Assembly: GCA_900768735.1 (NCBI GenBank)
Contig: CAAGDZ010000348.1
Location: forward strand, 1 to 12,299
Length of the DNA stretch: 12,299 bases
Reading direction: 5' to 3'
DNA from: Oscillospiraceae bacterium
GTDB taxonomy: Bacteria > Bacillota > Clostridia > Oscillospirales > Ruminococcaceae
Of the stretch, positions 6,620 to 12,299 are shown piece by piece (the stretch's first letter is position 1; every line of letters starts with the position of its first letter). The notes under the pieces are model-generated. The model did no database searches and was not told the origin of the DNA. It saw nothing but the letters and a program-made list of their open reading frames with translations. The position numbers were made by a program, and so were the translations under genes.

Positions 6620-8302
6620 TTACTTAACCATATCGCTGTTGTTGATAGCGGAAACAAGCGCACTTACCGATGAATTGATAATATCGGTGTGCAGACCCGC
6701 ACCCCAGCTGGAATTGCCGTTGATGTCGCAGATTTCGACATACGCCGCCGCCTTTGACTTTGAGCCTACCTCCATGGCGTGCTCGTTATAAGTCACGATT
6801 GTGTACTGTATGCCGAGTCCGTTCTTTATCGCGTCGCTGACAGCGTCAAGACGGCCGTTGCCCTTGCCTGTTATCAGCTTCTGCTCGCCCTTATAGGAAA
6901 CCGTCACATTTGCAATAATTCTTGTACCGTTTTCTTCCTGTACATAGTGAGCCTCGACTATCTTCAGGGCTGTCTCTATATTTACAAAGTTGGTTGCGAA
7001 TACCTCGTAAACCTCATCGGGTGACAATTCCTTATGCTTGTGGTCAGAGACGGATTTTACCGTATAGCCTACCTTTTCACGGAACTTAGGAGGCAGATTT
7101 ACGCCGAACTTCTGCTGTAAGAGATAGCCGATACCGCCCTTGCCGCTCTGGCTGTTTATGCGGATTACATCGCCGTCGTACTGTCTGCCGATGTCCATCG
7201 GGTCGATAGGCAGATAAGGCACCGTCCAGTGCTCGGGGTCCTTTTCCTCGCGCCACTTCATGCCCTTTGCGATTGCGTCCTGATGCGAGCCTGAGAACGC
7301 CGCAAATACCAGTGCGCCGCTGTATGGCTGTCTGTCGTAAACCTTCATGCAGGTCATTTTCTCATAAACCTCGGTTATAGCGGGCAGGTCGGAGAAGTCG
7401 AGCTTCGGGTCTACACCGTGTGAGTACATATTGAGCGCCAATGTCACTATATCAACATTACCGGTACGCTCGCCGTTGCCGAACAGAGTACCCTCTATAC
7501 GGTCTGCACCCGCGAGCAGTCCCAGCTCGCTGTCTGCAACCGCACAGCCGCGGTCGTTGTGCGGGTGGAGCGATACGATGACATTCTCCCTGTACTTCAT
7601 GTTTTCGCACATATACTCAACCTGACTTGCGTAAACGTGCGGCAGAGACATCTCAACCGTTACCGGCAGATTTACTATTACCTTGTCGTCGGGTGTAGGC
7701 TTCCATACATCGAGTACGGCGTTGGTGATTTCCAAAGCAAACTCCGGCTCGGTACCTGTAAAGCTCTCGGGAGAATACTCAAACTTGAAGTCGCCGGGGG
7801 TCTTTGCCTTGTATTCGTTTAACAGCTTTGCGCCGGATACGGCGATTTCTATTATTTCTTCCTTTGACTTTCTGAAAACCTGCTCGCGCTGTGCAACAGA
7901 GGTTGAGTTGTACAGATGTACAACCGCGTGCTTTGCACCGCTGAGCGCCTCAAAGGTTTTCTTTATGATATGCTCTCTCGACTGGGTCAGCACCTGAATG
8001 GTAACATCATCGGGGATTAAATTCTGCTCAATCAAAGCGCGGCAGAACTCATACTCTGTCTCACTTGCGGCAGGAAAGCCGATTTCGATTTCTTTAAAGC
8101 CTATCTCAACCAGCACCTTGAAAAATTCGAGCTTTTCCTCGAGGCTCATCGGTACTATCAAAGCCTGATTTCCGTCACGTAAATCAACGCTGCACCAGAT
8201 AGGAGCCTTGTCTATGTACTCCTTTTGCGTCCACTTGCGGCAGTCGGTGGGAGGCATGAAATAGCCTCGTGTGTACTTATTTGTGTTCATTGTTCCTTTC
8301 AT
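6620..8302 (-). CDS. leuA: 2-isopropylmalate synthase
   Basis: This 560-residue enzyme condenses acetyl-CoA with 2-oxoisovalerate, the first committed step of leucine synthesis in the cytosol. The N-terminal HMGL-like TIM barrel begins with CSVDLRDGNQAL (Arg42, Asp43 as metal ligand). It continues with SLHPHNDRG (metal ligands His246 and His248) and GNGERTGNVD, whose Asn282 has the same spacing from the first His as in the Mycobacterium enzyme. Residues about 430-560 form the LeuA dimer/regulatory domain that binds leucine for feedback inhibition. The FMPPTDCRKW start and the length place it with the longer LeuA type of actinobacteria and some Clostridia, not the roughly 510-residue E. coli/Bacillus type. 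The start is fixed by AAAGGAAGG 7 nt before the ATG; the ATG four codons later is poorly spaced. It is monocistronic here, lies behind a leucine T-box, and ends at the shared terminator. Confidence 0.95.
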   Translation of the reverse strand: MKGTMNTNKYTRGYFMPPTDCRKWTQKEYIDKAPIWCSVDLRDGNQALIVPMSLEEKLEFFKVLVEIGFKEIEIGFPAASETEYEFCRALIEQNLIPDDVTIQVLTQSREHIIKKTFEALSGAKHAVVHLYNSTSVAQREQVFRKSKEEIIEIAVSGAKLLNEYKAKTPGDFKFEYSPESFTGTEPEFALEITNAVLDVWKPTPDDKVIVNLPVTVEMSLPHVYASQVEYMCENMKYRENVIVSLHPHNDRGCAVADSELGLLAGADRIEGTLFGNGERTGNVDIVTLALNMYSHGVDPKLDFSDLPAITEVYEKMTCMKVYDRQPYSGALVFAAFSGSHQDAIAKGMKWREEKDPEHWTVPYLPIDPMDIGRQYDGDVIRINSQSGKGGIGYLLQQKFGVNLPPKFREKVGYTVKSVSDHKHKELSPDEVYEVFATNFVNIETALKIVEAHYVQEENGTRIIANVTVSYKGEQKLITGKGNGRLDAVSDAIKNGLGIQYTIVTYNEHAMEVGSKSKAAAYVEICDINGNSSWGAGLHTDIINSSVSALVSAINNSDMVK

Positions 8303-8377
8303 ACAAATACCTTCCTTTCAATCAAGAACAATTTTGTTGTTTGATGTCGGCAGATAAAGCGAAAAGAGGTAGCTGAT

Positions 8378-8410
8378 ATAAAATAAACCCCGTCTCATAA
8401 AGAGACGGGG
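8378..8410 (-). terminator. Leader terminator of the leuA T-box
   Basis: On the minus strand CCCCGTCTC and GAGACGGGG (8410-8402 with 8396-8388) form a perfect 9-bp stem with a 5-nt loop, followed by TTTATTTTAT. It lies directly after the T-box sequence, so transcription stops here unless the competing antiterminator is stabilised by uncharged leucyl tRNA. Confidence 0.9.
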
Positions 8411-8655
8411 TAAAACCTCGTGGTACCACTCTTTTTGACAAGACATCGCAACCGTGTGCAGTCCTGTCCGCTCATAGCCACATCTATCAATGTGTCCCTC
8501 TGTAACGGGAGAACCCGTCATGACCTACTGTAATGTTCAGCCATGCTGCTCTTGGGCGAGTTATTTCCGAGACTTAATGCTGTCTTGCACCAAACGGCAG
8601 CTCTCTGAAAATAAGTAATCGGCTTTTCTCCCAATCAACGCATTTTCATATTCAT
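8380..8655 (-). promoter_or_regulatory. Leucine T-box leader of leuA
   Basis: This explains most of the 400-bp gap before leuA. On the minus strand the Stem I base TTGGG/CCCAA (8634-8630 with 8556-8552) encloses the CCGA/TCGG helix, the conserved AGAGAG bulge (8606-8601) and the distal GCTG...CAGC arm. The internal loop on the 3' side reads AAATAACTCG and contains CUC (8560-8558) as a leucine specifier. Stem III ACGGG/CCCGT (8518-8505) follows. The T-box core AGAGTGGTACCACGAGG is at 8432-8416; its UGGU would pair with ACCA, matching the A discriminator of leucine tRNAs. When uncharged tRNA-Leu binds, leuA is read. An extra 8-bp hairpin (GACAGGAC/GTCTTGTC) lies just before the T-box core. The structure was drawn by eye; the T-box itself is secure. 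Confidence 0.92.
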
Positions 8656-8661
8656 GTTATT

Positions 8662-8690
8662 ATTATATACGACTTTTTGGAAAATGTCAA
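8662..8690 (-). promoter_or_regulatory. Consensus sigma-A promoter of leuA
   Basis: TTGACA (8690-8685) and TATAAT (8667-8662) on the minus strand are both perfect consensus and exactly 17 bp apart. The predicted start near 8655 lies about 20 nt before Stem I of the T-box. A constitutive strong promoter is expected where control is exerted by attenuation. Confidence 0.88.
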
Positions 8691-8706
8691 TAGGTTTTTG
8701 AAAGAT

Positions 8707-9303
8707 TTATATAAAACTAAATCCGTAAAGCTGTTTAAACGTAAGTCTATACCCTATGCTTTCGATTTTTCGTCTGTCGTCCATTAAAGCATAGTCCCCC
8801 TGCTTTACAAAATAGCAGCCGTCGCCGTAGTCATACAGAGAAATATCCTTGTAAATTCCGCCTAAGGTGCGGTAACGGTACGCCGCCTTACAGCTTTTCA
8901 GCTCGTCGCCGAAGGAAATATCGGCGGGAATGTTTTCTTCCTCATATTCCTCATAATAGGTGTTTTTCAGCGATAAAAACATTTCGTCCTCGTCGCTTAT
9001 AAAAGCAAATTCGTTGTGTATTTCGTCATCACCGAAGGGTATATACGTGCAAAGCAGCTTTGAGCCGTCCGAGGGCAGATAAAGCATACTGAAAATGCAC
9101 TTTTCCTCGTTTTCAGAAAACTCGGTAAAGCTGTAGTTTACCGATTCTGCGCGCACCCTTATATAAAACAGATAATTTACAAGCGTAGCCGCAAGAAGTA
9201 TCAGAAAAATAACGATAAATACGATTGCGGCGCGCTTGTATATGCGCTTTGCGACGCCGTTGCTACTGCTTTTTTCCGCTGCGCGATTTGTTTCACCGTC
9301 CAT
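8707..9303 (-). CDS. Single-pass membrane protein of unknown function
   Basis: I do not recognise this 198-residue protein. A hydrophilic N-terminus (1-24, with Lys19, Arg20, Lys23 and Arg24) precedes one strongly hydrophobic helix (about 25-46, AAIVFIVIFLILLAATLVNY). About 150 residues follow, rich in Asp, Glu and Tyr, with four Cys. The charge pattern predicts the large domain outside the cell. There is no lipobox or cleavage motif, so it is probably an anchored protein. The frame is open to an ATG at 9342, inside ligA, but the ATG at 9303 is preferred because TGAGGAAA lies just before it and the upstream ATG has no ribosome binding site. It starts 19 nt after the ligA stop, so it is almost certainly cotranscribed with ligA. 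The stop codon is 16 bp from the leuA -35 box, with no terminator between. A role in DNA repair is not implied by the sequence. Confidence 0.75.
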   Translation of the reverse strand: MDGETNRAAEKSSSNGVAKRIYKRAAIVFIVIFLILLAATLVNYLFYIRVRAESVNYSFTEFSENEEKCIFSMLYLPSDGSKLLCTYIPFGDDEIHNEFAFISDEDEMFLSLKNTYYEEYEEENIPADISFGDELKSCKAAYRYRTLGGIYKDISLYDYGDGCYFVKQGDYALMDDRRKIESIGYRLTFKQLYGFSFI

Positions 9304-9322
9304 ATTTTCCTCAGTTTTCCTC

Positions 9323-11305
9323 TCAGTCGCCGAGCATATCATAAAGCTGCTGCTGTGAAATGACAGTTATGCCAAGCTGCTGTGCCTTTGTCAGCTTGCT
9401 TCCCGCTTCTTCACCCGCAAGCACATAGCTTGTCTTTTTGGAGACCGAGCCGCTGCACTTGCCGCCGTTTTGCTCGATAAGCGCCTTTGCCTCGTCTCTT
9501 GTCATATCGGGCAGAGTGCCGGTTATTACAAAGGTAAGACCGCCTAGCTTATCCGACTTTTTATCCGACTTATACTCGGTGTTTACTCCGTACTGTTTAA
9601 GCCGTTCGATAAGCGCTATCCTGTGCGGCTCGCGCAGTCCCTCGTACACGTTTTCGGCCAGAATATCACCGAAGTTCTCTATCGCGGATATTTCGTCCTT
9701 GTCCGCCTGCATAAGCCGCTCGATACTGCCGAAATGCTCCAGTAAAAGTGTTGCGCTCCGCTGTCCGATACCCTTTATACCGAGTGCGAAAAGCAGTCTG
9801 TCAGGCGGGTTTGCCTTTGAATTTTCGATGGATTTGAGCAGGTTTGCCGCCGATTTTTCACCAAATCGCGGGAGCATGGCAAGCTCCTGCATATCAAGCG
9901 TATACAAATCCGCGACGGTAGAAATCAGCTTTTCGCCTACAAGCTGTTTTACTACCGCCTCGCCAAGTCCGTCTATGTTCATGGCGTTGCGCGAGGCAAA
10001 ATGCTCGATGTTTTTCAGCAGCTGTGCGGGGCAGTCGATATTCTCACAGCGTATAACCGCCTCGTCCTCTACTCTCGCAGCCTTTGCTCCGCAGACGGGA
10101 CAGATGTGCGGTATCGCAAAGGGTTCGCTGTCAGGCGCGTGGCTTACCGAGCGAACAACCTCGGGGATAATATCCCCCGCCTTTCTGACCGCTATAATAT
10201 CACCAATTCTTATATCCTTGCTGTCGATATAATCCTGATTGTGAAGTACCGCGCGCGATACAGTCGTACCCGCAAGCCAAACTGGGTCGAACACCGCAAC
10301 AGGGGTGAGCGCGCCGGTTCTGCCGACATTTATTTCTATATCATTGAGGTGCGTTTCCTTTTCCTCGGGCGGGTATTTAAACGCTACCGCCCACTTGGGT
10401 ACCTTAGCGGTTGCGCCCATCTGCTCGCGCAGAGAAAAATCGTCCACCTTTATTACCGCGCCGTCAATGTCAAAAGGATAGCTCTGGCGGTTCTGTCCGA
10501 TTTCTTCTATGCGCTTTACCGTGCCGTCGATATTGTCAAAGGTCTTGTAGCCGTCTATCACGTTAAAGCCAAGGCTTTTGAGATAATCAAGGCTTTCTGC
10601 GTGACTGTGAAGCGTCTTTCCCTCTATCTGCTGGACATTGAATACAAATATATCCAGTCCTCTTGCCGCGGTGATACGGCTGTCCTTTTGCCTCAGCGAG
10701 CCTGCCGCGGCGTTGCGCGGATTTTTCGCAGGCTGTTCGTCATTGGAGAGCTGCTCATTTACCAGCTTTTCAAAGCTCTTTTTCGGCATATACACCTCGC
10801 CGCGCACCTCTAACAACGGGAGCTTTTCGCTGATAGTTTTCGGTATGGATTTTATCGTCTTCAGATTTTTGGTGATGTCCTCGCCGACAAAGCCGTCGCC
10901 GCGGGTCGAGCCTCTTACAAACTCGCCGTTTACATATTCAAGCGACACCGACAGACCGTCTATTTTCGGCTCTACGCAGTAGATTGCCGCACCGACCGTA
11001 TTTTTTACCCGTCTGTCAAAGTCATAAAGCTCGCTTTCGGAAAATACGTCCTGCAGACTTCCCATCTGGACTGTGTGGGTGACCTTTTCAAAGGTGTTTA
11101 TCGCATAGCCGCCGACGTGCTGAGTCGGGGAGCTTTGTGTAACAAGCTCGGGATACTGCGCCTCTATCGCCTTTATCTCTCGCATCAGCGCGTCATACTC
11201 GCTGTCCTCTACCGTCGGGTTGTCAAGCACATAGTAGTTGAAATTATGCTCCTCTACTATACGGCAAAGCTGCTCGTATCTTGCTTTTGCCTGTTCAAAA
11301 TCCAT
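9323..11305 (-). CDS. ligA: NAD-dependent DNA ligase
   Basis: This 660-residue protein (E. coli LigA is 671) seals nicks in duplex DNA during replication and repair, using NAD+. All domains are present in order. The Ia domain contains YYVLDNPTVEDSEYDALM (24-41). In the adenylation domain KIDG at 114-117 carries the adenylated Lys114, with TRGDG (134-138), NPRNAAAGSLR, DGAVIKVDD (281-289) and AFKYP (308-312). An OB fold follows. The zinc finger uses Cys402, Cys405, Cys420 and Cys425. Helix-hairpin-helix repeats span about 435-570, and a C-terminal BRCT domain covers about 586-660 (LGGLTFVITGTLP). AAAGGA lies about 10 nt before the ATG. It follows yunB by 35 bp and precedes the unknown membrane protein by 19 bp with no terminator visible, which suggests one operon. 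No key residue is missing. Confidence 0.97.
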   Translation of the reverse strand: MDFEQAKARYEQLCRIVEEHNFNYYVLDNPTVEDSEYDALMREIKAIEAQYPELVTQSSPTQHVGGYAINTFEKVTHTVQMGSLQDVFSESELYDFDRRVKNTVGAAIYCVEPKIDGLSVSLEYVNGEFVRGSTRGDGFVGEDITKNLKTIKSIPKTISEKLPLLEVRGEVYMPKKSFEKLVNEQLSNDEQPAKNPRNAAAGSLRQKDSRITAARGLDIFVFNVQQIEGKTLHSHAESLDYLKSLGFNVIDGYKTFDNIDGTVKRIEEIGQNRQSYPFDIDGAVIKVDDFSLREQMGATAKVPKWAVAFKYPPEEKETHLNDIEINVGRTGALTPVAVFDPVWLAGTTVSRAVLHNQDYIDSKDIRIGDIIAVRKAGDIIPEVVRSVSHAPDSEPFAIPHICPVCGAKAARVEDEAVIRCENIDCPAQLLKNIEHFASRNAMNIDGLGEAVVKQLVGEKLISTVADLYTLDMQELAMLPRFGEKSAANLLKSIENSKANPPDRLLFALGIKGIGQRSATLLLEHFGSIERLMQADKDEISAIENFGDILAENVYEGLREPHRIALIERLKQYGVNTEYKSDKKSDKLGGLTFVITGTLPDMTRDEAKALIEQNGGKCSGSVSKKTSYVLAGEEAGSKLTKAQQLGITVISQQQLYDMLGD

Positions 11306-11340
11306 TGTTTACCGTTCCTTTCGGCATAGCATGACTGAAA

Positions 11341-12039
11341 TCAATCATACGGTTCTGCCTCATAATCGTTTAAAGTATCAATAATATCTCTGTCCTCGGA
11401 CACAACGTGAGTAAAGCTCTCGGGTATATCTCCGACAATTACGGTTTCTGCAATCAGAAAATCGCCGCTCACCTTTGTTTCTACCGAATACAGCGGTATA
11501 AACGCGGTCACGCTTACGGTAGTCCTCATGATTATGCGGTGCAGGGTCTGGTTTATCCCCGCGTCCGAAAACTCACTGATAAATACCGCGTCGGCGTAGC
11601 CCTTAGGCTCGACGTGCATACTCACCGAGGGTCCCGCCCCATGAAACGCCTGTATACCGCTCAGCGTGCCGACCGACAGCTCTACACTTTCGGTCTCCCC
11701 CGCCATAAGGCGGTTGTTTATATCGGTCAGCATATCGGTCTTTATACGGTTGATAAGCGCGGTGTTGCTTTCTATTGATGATACCCTGCCGCTCTCGGTA
11801 AAGCTGAGCTTTACAAGACTGCTGTAGCCTGTATCTGTGCCCAGCTCGTCAAGCCGCGAGTTTATCGAGCTGTCGATAAGGCTCAGTACCACGGCTTTTG
11901 TATTGTATTCGCAAACGCGGACTATATTCGGGCGGATGATAAGCTGTAAAACTATCACCGCGCCAAACAGTATAAATGCCGCACCGATAAGCTTTACACC
12001 GATTTTTTTCTTTAATCTCTGTTTGTCCGACAGCTTCAT
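11341..12039 (-). CDS. yunB: Sporulation protein YunB
   Basis: This 232-residue protein matches the YunB family (B. subtilis YunB is about 254 residues), known from endospore formers and linked to sporulation in the mother cell. A basic N-terminus is followed by one transmembrane helix (about 14-34) and an outside domain with the family landmarks: VGTLSGIQ (123-130), GPSVSMHVEPKG, SDAGINQTLHRI (158-169) and the highly conserved AETVIVGDIPESF (197-209). The biochemical function is not known. AGGTG lies 4 nt before the ATG and AAGGA about 14 nt before it, so initiation signals are not ideal. The start codon is inside a long inverted repeat. It follows the aminopeptidase gene by 62 bp and precedes ligA by 35 bp. 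A dedicated sporulation sigma promoter was looked for and not convincingly found. Confidence 0.9.
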   Translation of the reverse strand: MKLSDKQRLKKKIGVKLIGAAFILFGAVIVLQLIIRPNIVRVCEYNTKAVVLSLIDSSINSRLDELGTDTGYSSLVKLSFTESGRVSSIESNTALINRIKTDMLTDINNRLMAGETESVELSVGTLSGIQAFHGAGPSVSMHVEPKGYADAVFISEFSDAGINQTLHRIIMRTTVSVTAFIPLYSVETKVSGDFLIAETVIVGDIPESFTHVVSEDRDIIDTLNDYEAEPYD

Positions 12040-12094
12040 AACGCACCTGCTTTTCCTTTTTTAAAAGGATATTCAGAATACAGGTGCGTTATGA
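12036..12094. repeat. 14-bp inverted repeat enclosing the yunB start
   Basis: TCATAACGCACCTG (12036-12049) and CAGGTGCGTTATGA (12081-12094) are perfect reverse complements 31 bp apart. A smaller CCTTTT/AAAAGG pairing (12055-12068) lies inside the loop. On the minus strand the 3' arm contains the AGGTG and the ATG of yunB, so a transcript from the aminopeptidase gene could fold them into the stem. No U-tract follows, so termination is unlikely. Confidence 0.7.
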
Positions 12095-12101
12095 TAGCGT
12101 A

Positions 12102-12299
12102 TTATTCGGACATTTTGTAGAATGCGGAGAATGCCTTGTACGCCATGTAGACATCGTTCTTGGCGGTTACCTCAAACGGTGCGTGCATCGACAGTACGGG
12201 TACTCCGACATCTATTGTATCGATATTCAGATTTGCGATATACGCGGCTACCGTTCCGCCGCCTCCGAAATCCACCTTGCCAAGCTCGCCTGTCTGCCA
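12102..12299 (-). CDS. M18-family aminopeptidase, 3' end only
   Basis: Only the last 65 codons are in the window; the gene continues past the right edge. The sequence includes WQTGELGKVDFGGGGTVAAYI in two conserved blocks, then DVGVPVLSMHAPFEVTAKNDVYMAYKAFSAFY, and stops at TAA (12104-12102). This is the C-terminal end of zinc aminopeptidases of peptidase family M18 (aminopeptidase I-like). In them the His of SMHAPFE is a metal ligand and the glycine-rich segment lies near the active site. The enzyme removes N-terminal residues from peptides in the cytosol. It is followed by yunB after 62 bp, with no terminator seen apart from the inverted repeat. Confidence 0.9.
   Translation of the reverse strand, partial: WQTGELGKVDFGGGGTVAAYIANLNIDTIDVGVPVLSMHAPFEVTAKNDVYMAYKAFSAFYKMSE

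Noticed and set aside
8318..8521. A 67-codon minus-strand frame upstream of leuA
   Set aside because: It runs through the T-box core and terminator; the bases are explained by the leader RNA structure.
9304..9342. Upstream ATG at 9342 for the membrane protein, overlapping ligA
   Set aside because: No ribosome binding site precedes it, while the ATG at 9303 has TGAGGAAA close upstream.
9438..10813. Long open frames of about 264 and 270 codons on the plus strand, opposite ligA
   Set aside because: They are fully antisense to an intact, well-conserved ligA, overlap each other, and their translations show no recognisable family; they are by-products of ligA codon use.
12050..12101. A sigma-E type sporulation promoter before yunB
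   Set aside because: A GAATATC resembles part of a -35 element on the minus strand, but no CATACA-like -10 follows at the right spacing.

Overview
The window looks like a chromosomal segment from a low-to-mid GC, Gram-positive member of the Clostridia. I infer a relative of Ruminococcus or [Eubacterium] siraeum in the Oscillospirales. The reasons are strong AAAGGA/AGGAGG-type ribosome binding sites, consensus TTGACA/TATAAT promoters, a leucine T-box leader, and a YunB-type sporulation gene, which points to an endospore-forming lineage. I see no insertion sequence, phage gene, CRISPR array, tRNA or rRNA.

Left part, plus strand (1-1720): an AT-only long inverted repeat and a probable promoter precede putP, a sodium/proline symporter, which ends at a strong hairpin terminator. 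Convergent to it is a LysR-family regulator on the minus strand (1721-2599). It is transcribed divergently from a two-gene operon (2811-6550) encoding the two halves of a heterodimeric ABC exporter. The first half has the degenerate Walker B/switch residues (Asp for Glu, Gln for His). The second half has the canonical catalytic residues and an LSQGQ signature. The 211-bp divergent region holds two back-to-back sigma-A-like promoters and a 36-bp inverted repeat. The repeat is centred about 64 bp upstream of the predicted exporter start site and overlaps the lysR -10 box, the classical layout for a LysR-type activator that represses its own gene. Two hairpins lie between the exporter genes.

Right part, minus strand (6571-12299): a bidirectional terminator separates the exporter operon from leuA (2-isopropylmalate synthase, long LeuA type). 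leuA stands alone under a perfect-consensus promoter and a leucine T-box leader with a CUC specifier. Upstream of it, and reading the same way, is a probable operon: the 3' end of an M18-family aminopeptidase, then yunB (sporulation), ligA (NAD-dependent DNA ligase) and a 198-residue single-pass membrane protein of unknown function. A 14-bp perfect inverted repeat encloses the yunB start codon. I see no terminator between this operon and the leuA promoter, so the T-box leader may also receive read-through transcription.

Most genes are ordinary core functions. The parts that deserve a second look are regulatory: the lysR/exporter divergent region, the hairpin over the yunB start, the paired hairpins inside the exporter operon, and the unexplained membrane protein downstream of ligA. 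I found no convincing new multi-gene system.
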